From Bacteroidota bacterium (lineage in GTDB: Bacteria > Bacteroidota > Bacteroidia > Chitinophagales > UBA8649), in the NCBI GenBank assembly GCA_003447535.1, contig DLYY01000097.1, positions 832 through 14,396 on the forward strand: a DNA stretch of 13,565 bases. The letters are read 5' to 3'. Shown piece after piece: positions 1-6,793 of this stretch (position 1 is the stretch's first letter; every line of letters starts with the position of its first letter). Below the pieces are notes generated by a model, which searched no databases, had not been told where the DNA came from, and saw only the letters and a program-made list of their open reading frames with translations. A program made the translations under genes and the position numbers.

Positions 1-301
1 GAAAAAACGGAATGAGATTTTTCAAATGGCCATGCTCAATCCTAAGCTTTGTATTCTTGATGAAACCGATTCAGGCCTCGATATCGATGCTCTACGCGTG
101 GTTTCTGAAGGAGTAAATGCCATGCGAAGCAAGGATCGTTCTTTTCTGATTATCACCCACTACCAGAGACTTCTGGACTACATTCAACCTGATTTTGTCC
201 ATGTTATGTACAACGGAAAGATTGTCAAGTCAGGAGACAAATCACTCGCTAAAGAGCTAGAAAAAAGAGGTTACGATTGGATTAAAGAGGAGGTCTCATA
301 A
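1..301 (+). CDS. sufC: SufC, Fe-S cluster assembly ATPase (3' part only)
   Basis: This is the C-terminal part of SufC, the cytoplasmic ABC-type ATPase of the SufBCD scaffold that builds iron-sulfur clusters. The reading frame is open from base 2, so the gene begins upstream of the window; the internal ATG at base 26 is not its start. Visible ABC features are the residues KKRNEIFQ that follow the signature motif in SufC, the Walker B and D-loop stretch CILDETDSGLDIDA, and the switch histidine in LIITHY. The end, with GYDWIKEE, is typical of the family. The Walker A and signature motifs lie outside the window. The stop is one base before the sufD ATG, and the last codons contain the sufD ribosome binding site. 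Family and role are certain; the N-terminal half cannot be judged. Confidence 0.96.
   Translation, partial: KKRNEIFQMAMLNPKLCILDETDSGLDIDALRVVSEGVNAMRSKDRSFLIITHYQRLLDYIQPDFVHVMYNGKIVKSGDKSLAKELEKRGYDWIKEEVS
287..293 (+). promoter_or_regulatory. Strong Shine-Dalgarno site for sufD
   Basis: GAGGAGG lies 9 bases before the sufD ATG, inside the last codons of sufC (it encodes part of the EEV end). This is an unusually good ribosome binding site for a Bacteroidota genome and supports 303 as the sufD start. Confidence 0.7.
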
Positions 302-302
302 T

Positions 303-1637
303 ATGGGTATTCTGCAAACATATCCTCATATATTCAGGGCACTAGAATCCAATTTGGGCGTCCACAGCAATACTGCGCTTCATCATTGCAAGCAAGAGGC
401 CATGGATCGCTTAACCGCCATGGGAATGCCTACTCGCAAAATGGAGCGATGGCGACACACCTCTCCTCTCCCATTTTATGCAAGTGAACTAAATCCATCA
501 TTTGCCCCTTTGCACAGAAAGCATACCAGTGTAAATGACTTCAATCGTAAAGATGAAATCAATGCACACAAACTTGTTTTTGTTAATGGATCGTATCAGG
601 AACATCTTTCTAAGGTATATCAAGAGGCGCGAGGAGTAACGATTTGTTCAATGAATGAAGCGCTGATGAAACATTCAGAACTCATTACGCCTCATCTCAA
701 AGAAATATGTAGAAATCCCCACGACGGATTCAACTTGCTCAACGTGGCCTTCTTTGGTGATGGGATTTTTATAAAAATCCCAAAAAACACGGTCTTAGAA
801 CGTCCTATTCATTGGATTTTCCTAGCGGCAGATAATGCGCGTTTTATGATTAATCCTTATCATCAGATTCACTGTGGTGCAAACTCGAAGGTGCAAATCA
901 TCAAGGAATATCAGAGTCTTGATAATTCTGAGCTCTATGTCAACTCCCATTGCTCTACCTTTCTTGATCAAGGTGCCCATCTTGAATTTACAATGATTCA
1001 AAATGAAACGGTCAATGGATTCCATCACCTGAATAATCACATTGTCTACCAAAATCGAGATAGTCAGTTCAAACAAACTGCTGTAAGTTTAGCAGGACGA
1101 CTCTTAAGAAACCAAGTCTTTGTTCGACTTCAAGAACCCGGAGCAAACTGCACCATCCAGGGCCTGTATTATGGTAAAGGAGACGACCATGTTGACAATC
1201 GTATAACAGTCAAACACCTTTCACCTGATTGTGAAAGCCATCAAAATTTTAAGGGACTTCTTGATGATAAATCAACGGCTGTTTTCAATGGGAAAATATA
1301 TGTCGAAGAGGACGCTCAGCGAACCAATGCCTTTCAATCCAACAAAAACATCATTTTATCTGATCATGCCACGGTTCATAGCCAGCCTCAACTTGAGATT
1401 TATGCTGATGATGTAAAATGTAGTCATGGAGCAACCTCTGGTCAGATTGACCAGGATGCGTTGTTTTATCTTGTATCAAGGGGCATTCCTTTAGACCAAG
1501 CGAAAGCCGTATTGAACTATGCCTTCATAGCCGAAATCACGGAAAAGATATCCTTACCAACCATCCGCGAGCACATTCAGGAACTTATGCGTGAAAAATT
1601 GAATTACGCTTGGGATGAGGAACTGACGCAATCGTAA
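303..1637 (+). CDS. sufD: SufD, Fe-S cluster assembly scaffold subunit
   Basis: SufD is the SufB-like partner in the cytoplasmic SufBC2D complex, needed for iron acquisition and cluster assembly. The protein has 444 residues, the usual size for Bacteroidota SufD. The N-terminal helical region contains MPTRKMERWRHTS, the family's usual MPTRKxExW-type motif. The C-terminal beta-helix core ends in LEIYADDVKCSHGATSGQ, where His375 corresponds by motif to E. coli SufD His360, a residue implicated in cluster assembly. The segment SRGIPLDQAKAVLNYAF is the conserved C-terminal helix region. The start is fixed by a GAGGAGG site 9 bases upstream and by the 1-base gap to sufC. sufS follows after 2 bases, so the three genes are cotranscribed. 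Confidence 0.96.
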   Translation: MGILQTYPHIFRALESNLGVHSNTALHHCKQEAMDRLTAMGMPTRKMERWRHTSPLPFYASELNPSFAPLHRKHTSVNDFNRKDEINAHKLVFVNGSYQEHLSKVYQEARGVTICSMNEALMKHSELITPHLKEICRNPHDGFNLLNVAFFGDGIFIKIPKNTVLERPIHWIFLAADNARFMINPYHQIHCGANSKVQIIKEYQSLDNSELYVNSHCSTFLDQGAHLEFTMIQNETVNGFHHLNNHIVYQNRDSQFKQTAVSLAGRLLRNQVFVRLQEPGANCTIQGLYYGKGDDHVDNRITVKHLSPDCESHQNFKGLLDDKSTAVFNGKIYVEEDAQRTNAFQSNKNIILSDHATVHSQPQLEIYADDVKCSHGATSGQIDQDALFYLVSRGIPLDQAKAVLNYAFIAEITEKISLPTIREHIQELMREKLNYAWDEELTQS

Positions 1638-1639
1638 CT

Positions 1640-2869
1640 ATGACTTTTACCCGTCAAGAATTACAATCATTGCGTAATCAGTTTCCTGTTCTCCACCAGC
1701 AAGTTAACGGAAGAGATCTTGTGTATTTCGATAATGCAGCGACATCTCAAAAGCCACAGCGAGTTATTGACTGTGTGAATCACTATTACAGCAAGTACAA
1801 TAGCAACATACACCGGGGTGCACATTCTTTAGCCGCTAAAGCTACTGATGCCTACGAAGCATCAAGACAAGTCATTGCAGATTACATTAACGCACCCTAT
1901 GAAACCATAAATTTTGTTCGGGGTGTCACCGAAGGAATTAACCTTGTTGCGAACACATGGGGAGAGGCAAACCTACAGGAAGGCGATGAAATCCTGCTTA
2001 CCCAAATGGAGCATCACGCCAACATTGTTCCGTGGCAGATGATAGCAGAGCGAAAAGGTGCTATCATCAAGGTATTGCCCATTTCAATCGACGGAGAATG
2101 GGATTGTTCTAATCTTAATGAATACATCAATTCTAAGACAAAGATTGTGGCTTTCAATGCAGTTTCTAACGCATTAGGGACCATTAACCCAATCCATCTA
2201 CTCGTGGATGCAGCCCATGCCGTTGGGGCAATAACAGTAGTCGATGGGGCGCAGTCTGCACCACACCAAACAATTGATGTCGACCAATGGAATGTAGATT
2301 TTTTCACCTTTGGCGGGCATAAAATGTATGGTCCCACAGGTATAGGAATTCTTTATGGTAAAAAGGAGTTGCTTGAGAATATGCCCCCATGGCAAGGAGG
2401 CGGCGAAATGATTCGCGAAGTGGATTTTGCAGGGACGACATATAACGACCTACCCTTCAAGTTTGAAGCAGGTACCCCAAATATAGCTGGAGTCATCGGT
2501 CTAGGTGAGGCAGTGCGGTTCCTCAAAGAAACCGATGTTTCGCGTATCGCCACCCATGAAGTACATCTTTTACGTCTTGCAGAAGAGGGCTGTCAAACTA
2601 TCGAGGGATTTGAGATTTATGGTAAATCAACAAACAAGGCTGGAGTGTTATCATTTCTCATTGATGGATGTCATGCCTATGATTTAGGCGTCCTACTAGA
2701 CAAAATGGGTATTGCGACAAGGACAGGACATCATTGCTGCCAGCCCTTAATGAAGTATTATGGTGTTGAAGGGACATGTCGTGTGTCGTTTGCAGCATAT
2801 AACACAGAAGAAGAAGTTGAAGCATTCATCAATGGACTAAAACGCGCCGTTCAAATGCTTCGTGGATAG
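1640..2869 (+). CDS. sufS: SufS, group II cysteine desulfurase
   Basis: SufS is a PLP-dependent desulfurase that takes sulfur from L-cysteine (and selenium from selenocysteine) as a persulfide for the SufBCD scaffold. The protein has 409 residues, full length. Visible landmarks are VYFDNAATSQKP near the N-terminus, EHHANIVPWQ (the His that stacks on PLP), VDGAQSAPH (the Asp that contacts the PLP ring), GGHKMYGPTGIG with the Schiff-base Lys228, and RTGHHCC with catalytic Cys366 (E. coli Cys364). TYNDLPFKFEAGTPN is also typical of type II enzymes. Small oddities are GGHK where FSGHK is common, and a second Cys directly after the catalytic one. It is the last gene of the suf run here: no sufE, sufU or sufT follows, and the next gene is on the other strand. 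Confidence 0.96.
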   Translation: MTFTRQELQSLRNQFPVLHQQVNGRDLVYFDNAATSQKPQRVIDCVNHYYSKYNSNIHRGAHSLAAKATDAYEASRQVIADYINAPYETINFVRGVTEGINLVANTWGEANLQEGDEILLTQMEHHANIVPWQMIAERKGAIIKVLPISIDGEWDCSNLNEYINSKTKIVAFNAVSNALGTINPIHLLVDAAHAVGAITVVDGAQSAPHQTIDVDQWNVDFFTFGGHKMYGPTGIGILYGKKELLENMPPWQGGGEMIREVDFAGTTYNDLPFKFEAGTPNIAGVIGLGEAVRFLKETDVSRIATHEVHLLRLAEEGCQTIEGFEIYGKSTNKAGVLSFLIDGCHAYDLGVLLDKMGIATRTGHHCCQPLMKYYGVEGTCRVSFAAYNTEEEVEAFINGLKRAVQMLRG

Positions 2870-2901
2870 GATTCAACCTCCTACCCCGGTCACTTGCACA
2901 T

Positions 2902-3489
2902 TTACAATTTCAAACGCTGAATATACCCCCCAAAGAGTAGCATTGCCCTACCTCTATGGCTCATACTTGCCTTTACCTCATCGAGCATCTCGGCAAAGGT
3001 TGTTGTATGTTGCTCAGGAATAAAAATAGGATCATACCCAAATCCATTAGCACCTCGCTTCTCCTGACTGATTTCTCCATGGATTTCTCCATCAAAGAAA
3101 GTAGATGTCTCTTCCCCTTCTTCGTTTATGATAAAACAAGCCACTGTTCTAAAAAAAGCTTTCCGACTCCTTCCCTCAAGGGCAGACAAGAGTTTATCCA
3201 TATTGCGGTCATGATCTACAGGAAGCCCTCCATATCGAGCCGTATAAATTCCAGGATCACCGCCTATACCCTCACAACAAAGACCGGAATCTTCAGCCAT
3301 TGTTGGTAAACCACAAAAATCAAAGACAGCCTTAGCTTTTATGTAAGCGTTTTCCTCAAAAGAAGTACCGGTCTCTTCAACTTCTTCTGTGAAGCCTATG
3401 CTGTTCAGATCAACAATATCTACATCGGGTAACATCACCCTAACCTCGTGAAGCTTATGAGCATTTGTTGTTGCAAAAACAAGCTTCAT
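2902..3489 (-). CDS. rdgB: RdgB/HAM1, dITP/XTP pyrophosphatase
   Basis: This enzyme hydrolyses non-canonical purine nucleoside triphosphates (ITP, dITP, XTP) to the monophosphate and pyrophosphate, keeping deaminated purines out of DNA and RNA. The 195-residue protein carries all family motifs: the N-terminal ATTNAHK (Asn9 and Lys12), AEDSGL with catalytic Asp67, GFGYDPIF at 149-156, and SHRG at 177-180. Two adjacent ATGs are possible, at 3492 and 3489. I chose 3489 because the AGGAG site (3498-3494) is 4 bases from it but only 1 base from the first ATG, and because most homologs begin MK. The first ATG overlaps the TGA stop of the upstream psi-like gene as ATGATG, so the two are translationally coupled. 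The gene converges on sufS with a 32-base gap. Confidence 0.96.
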   Translation of the reverse strand: MKLVFATTNAHKLHEVRVMLPDVDIVDLNSIGFTEEVEETGTSFEENAYIKAKAVFDFCGLPTMAEDSGLCCEGIGGDPGIYTARYGGLPVDHDRNMDKLLSALEGRSRKAFFRTVACFIINEEGEETSTFFDGEIHGEISQEKRGANGFGYDPIFIPEQHTTTFAEMLDEVKASMSHRGRAMLLFGGYIQRLKL

Positions 3490-3923
3490 CATTCTCCTTT
3501 TAGGGGTAAATCAAACATCATCTTCATGGCTTCCCAAAGCTTTTTTTTATCCCCTGCACGATCCTTCATCCAAGCTATACCTCCCGAAAAAACAATCTTT
3601 TTTCCGAAAATCTCATAAGGCTGATAGGCCTTAGGATGAATCTGAAGGTCAAAATTAGATGGACGTATACCAAAGAATATCAAAAATTGAAGCTTCTCCA
3701 TTTGAAAGAGATCACTTAAAGATTCATCCCCTGAAAAAAACCTTAACTCATAAGACGATTGGTCTCTATTTACTGCTTTCATCACTTTTTCTAAAAAAGC
3801 GTGGGTTTCAGGAACATCATCTTCTTTATTGAGCACCAAAATCACATCAATCCCTGATTTACAATAACTTATACTTGTTCGTTCAACACTATAAAGCCGC
3901 GAATTCCTAAAAAGATGCTCCAT
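3489..3923 (-). CDS. Small protein, candidate psi-like (HolD-like) DNA polymerase III subunit
   Basis: I do not firmly recognise this 144-residue cytoplasmic protein (146 residues if translation begins at the GTG at 3929). It has no signal peptide, membrane segment or cysteine motif. Its pattern is an N-terminal LYSVERTS, a hydrophobic strand (DVILVLNK), a helix (HAFLEKVMKAV), a second strand (LQFLIFFGI), a third strand (KKIVFSGGI) and a closing charged helix with KKKLWEAMKMMF. From memory this layout, especially the final K-K-x-L-W-x-A-x-K-x-M-F helix, matches short Bacteroidota proteins annotated as DNA polymerase III subunit psi. That is a resemblance, not a demonstrated homology. The stop overlaps the first possible rdgB start (ATGATG), so both genes are coupled; a replication-related role would fit a nucleotide-pool-cleaning partner. 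It starts 23 bases from the divergent ilvE. Confidence 0.6.
   Translation of the reverse strand: MEHLFRNSRLYSVERTSISYCKSGIDVILVLNKEDDVPETHAFLEKVMKAVNRDQSSYELRFFSGDESLSDLFQMEKLQFLIFFGIRPSNFDLQIHPKAYQPYEIFGKKIVFSGGIAWMKDRAGDKKKLWEAMKMMFDLPLKGE
3494..3500 (-). promoter_or_regulatory. Shine-Dalgarno site for rdgB
   Basis: On the minus strand AAAGGAG lies just before the ATGATG pair that starts rdgB. It is 1 base from the first ATG and 4 bases from the second, which favours the second as the start. It sits inside the last codons (KGE) of the upstream gene. Confidence 0.55.
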
Positions 3924-3929
3924 TTTCAC

Positions 3930-3937
3930 TATCTTTG
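3930..3937 (+). promoter_or_regulatory. Bacteroidota -7 promoter element for ilvE
   Basis: TATCTTTG is a perfect match to the Bacteroidota -7 consensus TAnnTTTG. The ATG of ilvE at 3947 follows 9 bases after the box. With transcription usually beginning some 5-7 bases after the final G, the leader would be only a few bases long. I see no good -33 TTTG at the usual spacing upstream. Confidence 0.6.
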
Positions 3938-3946
3938 CACGGCATT

Positions 3947-5026
3947 ATGACGGATCTCCACTCTAACATCACCATACCAACAACTAAAGTAAAGGAATCC
4001 AACCTATCTCAACTTGATCTTGCTAACATAAAGTTTGGTCATGCATTTACGGACCACATGTTCGTTGTTGATTATGATAATGGTGAATGGATTAACCCAC
4101 AAATCCTACCTTTTGGGCCCATCCAGATGCATCCAGCAACTTCATCGATACATTATGGACAGTCCATATTTGAAGGAATGAAGGCTCATCGCAATAAAGA
4201 AGGCGAAATCGTTTTCTTTAGGATGGATGATCACGCAGCTCGTTTTTGCTATTCAGCTAAGCGCATGGCAATGCCTGAGATTCCCAAAGGACTCTTTCGT
4301 AAAGGAATTATGGAACTAGTCAAATTAGACCAAGCATGGGTGCCTAAAGAAGAAGGGTATTCTTTATACATCAGGCCTTACATGTTTGCGACAGATGAGT
4401 TTATTGGAATACGAAGATCAGTCCATTACAAGTTTATGGTTATTTTAAGTCCTGTTGCTAGCTACTATTCCGGAGCAGTAGAGGTATATGCATCCACGAA
4501 ATATACTCGAGCAGCCCCAGGAGGAACAGGCATGGCAAAAGCGGCGGGAAACTACGCTGCTTCGATCCTACCTGCTGAAGAGATTAAGGATAATGGATAT
4601 GATCAAATTCTTTGGCTTGATGGAAGAAACCATACCAATCTTCAAGAGATCGGAACCATGAACGTATTTGCTGTAATCAATGGCGAAGTGCATACTCCAT
4701 CATTGTTTGAAGGCACCATTTTGCCAGGTATAACTAGAGACTCCGCCATCCAATTACTGAAAAGTTGGAATATTCCAGTTCATGAGCGGGAAATTTCCAT
4801 TCACGAATTGATAGAAGCTCATCAAAAAGGTATTATCGACGAAATGTTTGGTAGTGGAACGGCCGCTACGATATCTCCAATTAAGGGCTTTGGCTATGAT
4901 GATCACCACTTCAAAGTAACGCTAGGAGATGACAGTTCCATTTCAGCTAGGCTTAAAAAAGCCCTTCAAGAAATTAAACAGGGTAATGCGACAGAATCCT
5001 TTGGTTGGGTAGAAGATATGGCTTAA
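3947..5026 (+). CDS. ilvE: IlvE, branched-chain amino acid aminotransferase
   Basis: This class IV PLP aminotransferase interconverts leucine, isoleucine and valine with their 2-oxo acids, using 2-oxoglutarate/glutamate, in the cytoplasm. The 359-residue protein is of the longer BCAT type (like eukaryotic BCATs and B. subtilis YbgE). Motifs in order: SIHYGQSIFEGMKAHR, IRPYMFATDEFIG, GGTGMAKAAGNYAAS with the PLP-binding Lys198, LQEIGTMNVF with the conserved Glu, and EGTILPGITRDS. An in-frame TTG at 3935 would add four residues, but it lies inside the -7 promoter box, so the ATG at 3947 is the likely start. There is no Shine-Dalgarno site. It stands alone on its strand: the gene to the left is divergent and the one to the right is convergent with interlocking stops. 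Confidence 0.95.
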   Translation: MTDLHSNITIPTTKVKESNLSQLDLANIKFGHAFTDHMFVVDYDNGEWINPQILPFGPIQMHPATSSIHYGQSIFEGMKAHRNKEGEIVFFRMDDHAARFCYSAKRMAMPEIPKGLFRKGIMELVKLDQAWVPKEEGYSLYIRPYMFATDEFIGIRRSVHYKFMVILSPVASYYSGAVEVYASTKYTRAAPGGTGMAKAAGNYAASILPAEEIKDNGYDQILWLDGRNHTNLQEIGTMNVFAVINGEVHTPSLFEGTILPGITRDSAIQLLKSWNIPVHEREISIHELIEAHQKGIIDEMFGSGTAATISPIKGFGYDDHHFKVTLGDDSSISARLKKALQEIKQGNATESFGWVEDMA

Positions 5027-5865
5027 AAGGTATACTTTGGATTATCCTCTGAAAAGTCACTGGAAGAAAAAGAGGGATCCACAATAATATCAGTGAATTT
5101 ATATTCTTCAAACAAGTTGCCTTTATGGTCTATTATCCTCTGATAAACAGGAAGATAGGTCGACTTGTCGATATAAAAAACACTCGTCTTTCCATAGGCG
5201 CTAGTCACCTTTACGATATCGCCAGCAGAAAGTGATTTACCAACTCTCCAACCGTTGATTTCAGCAAGCATGTATTCACTTAGATGCAATGATTTGGCGA
5301 GTTTAGATAGCGATTGTGATTTGGACACCGTATAGTTAGTTATCTTAAAATTGGGATCCTCTATCTTAATTTTATAACATGATCTCCCATCGAAGGTAAC
5401 GCTACCCGATAACTCAAAAGCCTCCTTCAGGATTCCTTGGTCTTTTGCCGTTGCCATCGATTCGTAAAGAAGTACAGCAGGCATCTGAAACCCGGCATCA
5501 GTAAGGAGATTATGCATACCCTTTCTCATCATGGATGATTTTGGATCGAGCTTGATTTTAATGCCCTTTTTAACCAATGCCTTACTGCCATAAACATCAG
5601 GATTGTACAAAATCTCTGCCCCCTTGTTTTCGCCACCAGTCATCTTTGTGTATATCCTTTCTGATGAATAATGAACCTTACATTCCATTGTGGACTGTTC
5701 CAAATCACCGTCTATACGTTCATTCATAACTAGCGTAAACGAATGACCTGAAGCGTCCATAACGCGGTCATACATCTCTTCAATTATAGATTCAGGACTT
5801 TGGCCATGAGCAGAAAACAGCACCAAAAAAGAAAGAAGAATCGGCAAGAATTTTAATCGTTTCAT
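5023..5865 (-). CDS. Secreted DUF1571 protein with LysM-like segment
   Basis: The 280-residue protein begins with a signal peptide (KRLK, hydrophobic core, likely cleaved after about residue 21 at AHG-QS) and has no lipobox cysteine, so it should be periplasmic. Residues about 25-175 and 225-280 fit the DUF1571 pattern: GAEILYNPDVYGSKALV, LDPKSSMMRKGMHN, and a late YIDKSTYLPVYQRIIDHKGN followed by EYKFTDI. The alternating strands suggest a LolA/LppX-like lipid-binding fold (inference). Between the two parts, residues about 177-221 look like a LysM unit: NYTVSKSQSLSKLAKSLHLS, then LAEINGW, then LSAGDIVKV. That would allow peptidoglycan contact. Its exact function is unknown. It follows lplA on the same strand after a gap of about 50 bases and may have its own promoter. 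Its TAA stop interlocks with that of ilvE. Confidence 0.85.
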   Translation of the reverse strand: MKRLKFLPILLSFLVLFSAHGQSPESIIEEMYDRVMDASGHSFTLVMNERIDGDLEQSTMECKVHYSSERIYTKMTGGENKGAEILYNPDVYGSKALVKKGIKIKLDPKSSMMRKGMHNLLTDAGFQMPAVLLYESMATAKDQGILKEAFELSGSVTFDGRSCYKIKIEDPNFKITNYTVSKSQSLSKLAKSLHLSEYMLAEINGWRVGKSLSAGDIVKVTSAYGKTSVFYIDKSTYLPVYQRIIDHKGNLFEEYKFTDIIVDPSFSSSDFSEDNPKYTF

Positions 5866-5881
5866 GTTTAATTATGGCTTT

Positions 5882-5889
5882 GCAATATA
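5882..5889 (-). promoter_or_regulatory. Possible -7 element for the DUF1571 gene
   Basis: On the minus strand TATATTGC lies 16 bases before the ATG at 5865. It matches TAnnTTTG at 6 of 8 positions, counting the two free ones. The region is AT-rich, so chance is a real possibility. It would let this gene be transcribed apart from lplA. Confidence 0.25.
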
Positions 5890-5915
5890 CTTAAACAAAA
5901 GTTGTTCCAATAAAT

Positions 5916-6770
5916 CTATTTTGCTGATAAATCTTCTCGAAGGAATTGATCAAACGCTTTTCCTTGTAAGGTATCGTGCTCAATTAGTCGACCTTTTGAT
6001 ACGGTATATTTTTGACCATCATAGACAATAAATGCCTTAGGAGATCGCCCATAAATCCAATCCCAGGATTGTAATAGCTGGCTGTGAGCTTGAAGTTTAT
6101 TCTCAACAACCACCTCATGATTAACTATTTTAAACATGTCTTGTAATTCTGCCAATAATACGTCAATTACAGATTCCATGGATAGACCAAAGGATTTCAA
6201 ATTGACTACCTCCGAGCGAACAGAGGGAAGAGCTTTCGAATGGGTTATAAGTGGAGAAGATATGGATTCCTCTAAATGATTTAGATCACTGTCCACAAGC
6301 AAGGTACAATGAGTTAAAAGCTTGTTTCTACCCGCAAACTGAGCAGAACCCGATATTTTTTTATCATGACAAAGAATGGCATTTCTCGTGTTTAACTCAG
6401 TGCTTAATCCATGACGTTGTAGTGCCTGTCTTGGCCAGTCTAAAAAGAAATGGTAGTCATTTACAAGCTTCAGGGATTTAGGCATTACCAAGCCAATATT
6501 CAGATTTCCCAAATCATGATAAACCGTTCCTCCACCGCTTACCCGACGACATATCTGAATGCCATGTTCATCGCAAAAAGGCAGGTTGACCTCAGCAAAC
6601 AACTGCTGGTTTCTTCCGATAACTATGGAAGGTTTATTTATATAACAATAAAACAGGGGGGTTTCGTCAACATCTTCTTCTAGAGCCCAACGTTCAAATG
6701 ACAGGTTGTCTATTGGGTCGTGGGATAAGCTCCTCACCCATCGAATATGGTCTCCTAAAATCTTATGCAT
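5916..6770 (-). CDS. lplA: LplA, lipoate-protein ligase
   Basis: This enzyme activates lipoate with ATP and transfers it to a lysine of lipoyl domains (pyruvate and 2-oxoglutarate dehydrogenases, glycine cleavage H protein) in the cytoplasm. Key motifs, numbered from the ATG: SIVIGRNQQ, RRVSGGGTVYHDLGNLN at about 75-91 (lipoate pocket), and KKISGSAQ with the conserved Lys138. SVRSEVVNL and a short C-terminal part with WIYGRSPKAF follow. At 284 residues it has the catalytic domain plus a short accessory domain. A TTG at 6779 in the same frame would add three residues and is nearer an AAGG at 6793-6790; I prefer the ATG but the start is uncertain. It lies about 23 bases after ftcD on the same strand and is probably cotranscribed with hutI and ftcD. 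Confidence 0.94.
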   Translation of the reverse strand: MHKILGDHIRWVRSLSHDPIDNLSFERWALEEDVDETPLFYCYINKPSIVIGRNQQLFAEVNLPFCDEHGIQICRRVSGGGTVYHDLGNLNIGLVMPKSLKLVNDYHFFLDWPRQALQRHGLSTELNTRNAILCHDKKISGSAQFAGRNKLLTHCTLLVDSDLNHLEESISSPLITHSKALPSVRSEVVNLKSFGLSMESVIDVLLAELQDMFKIVNHEVVVENKLQAHSQLLQSWDWIYGRSPKAFIVYDGQKYTVSKGRLIEHDTLQGKAFDQFLREDLSAK

Positions 6771-6793
6771 CGAATTCAATCAAACAAGACCTT

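Noticed and set aside
2014..2337. A 107-codon minus-strand frame inside sufS.
   Set aside because: It overlaps the PLP-binding core of SufS, which is clearly the real gene.
2870..2901. Possible bidirectional terminator between sufS and rdgB.
   Set aside because: No stem with more than a few base pairs and no T-run could be found in the 32 bases.
2956..3309. A 117-codon + strand frame opposite rdgB.
   Set aside because: RdgB motifs run through the whole region on the minus strand; the opposite frame has no recognisable features.
5866..5896. GTTTAA and TTAAAC inverted repeat (19-base spacer) around the -7-like box before the DUF1571 gene, with the same GTTTA core as the hutI/aroC repeat.
   Set aside because: The sequence is AT-rich, the spacer differs (19 versus 6 bases), and six AT-heavy bases pair easily by chance. 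I do not treat it as the same operator.
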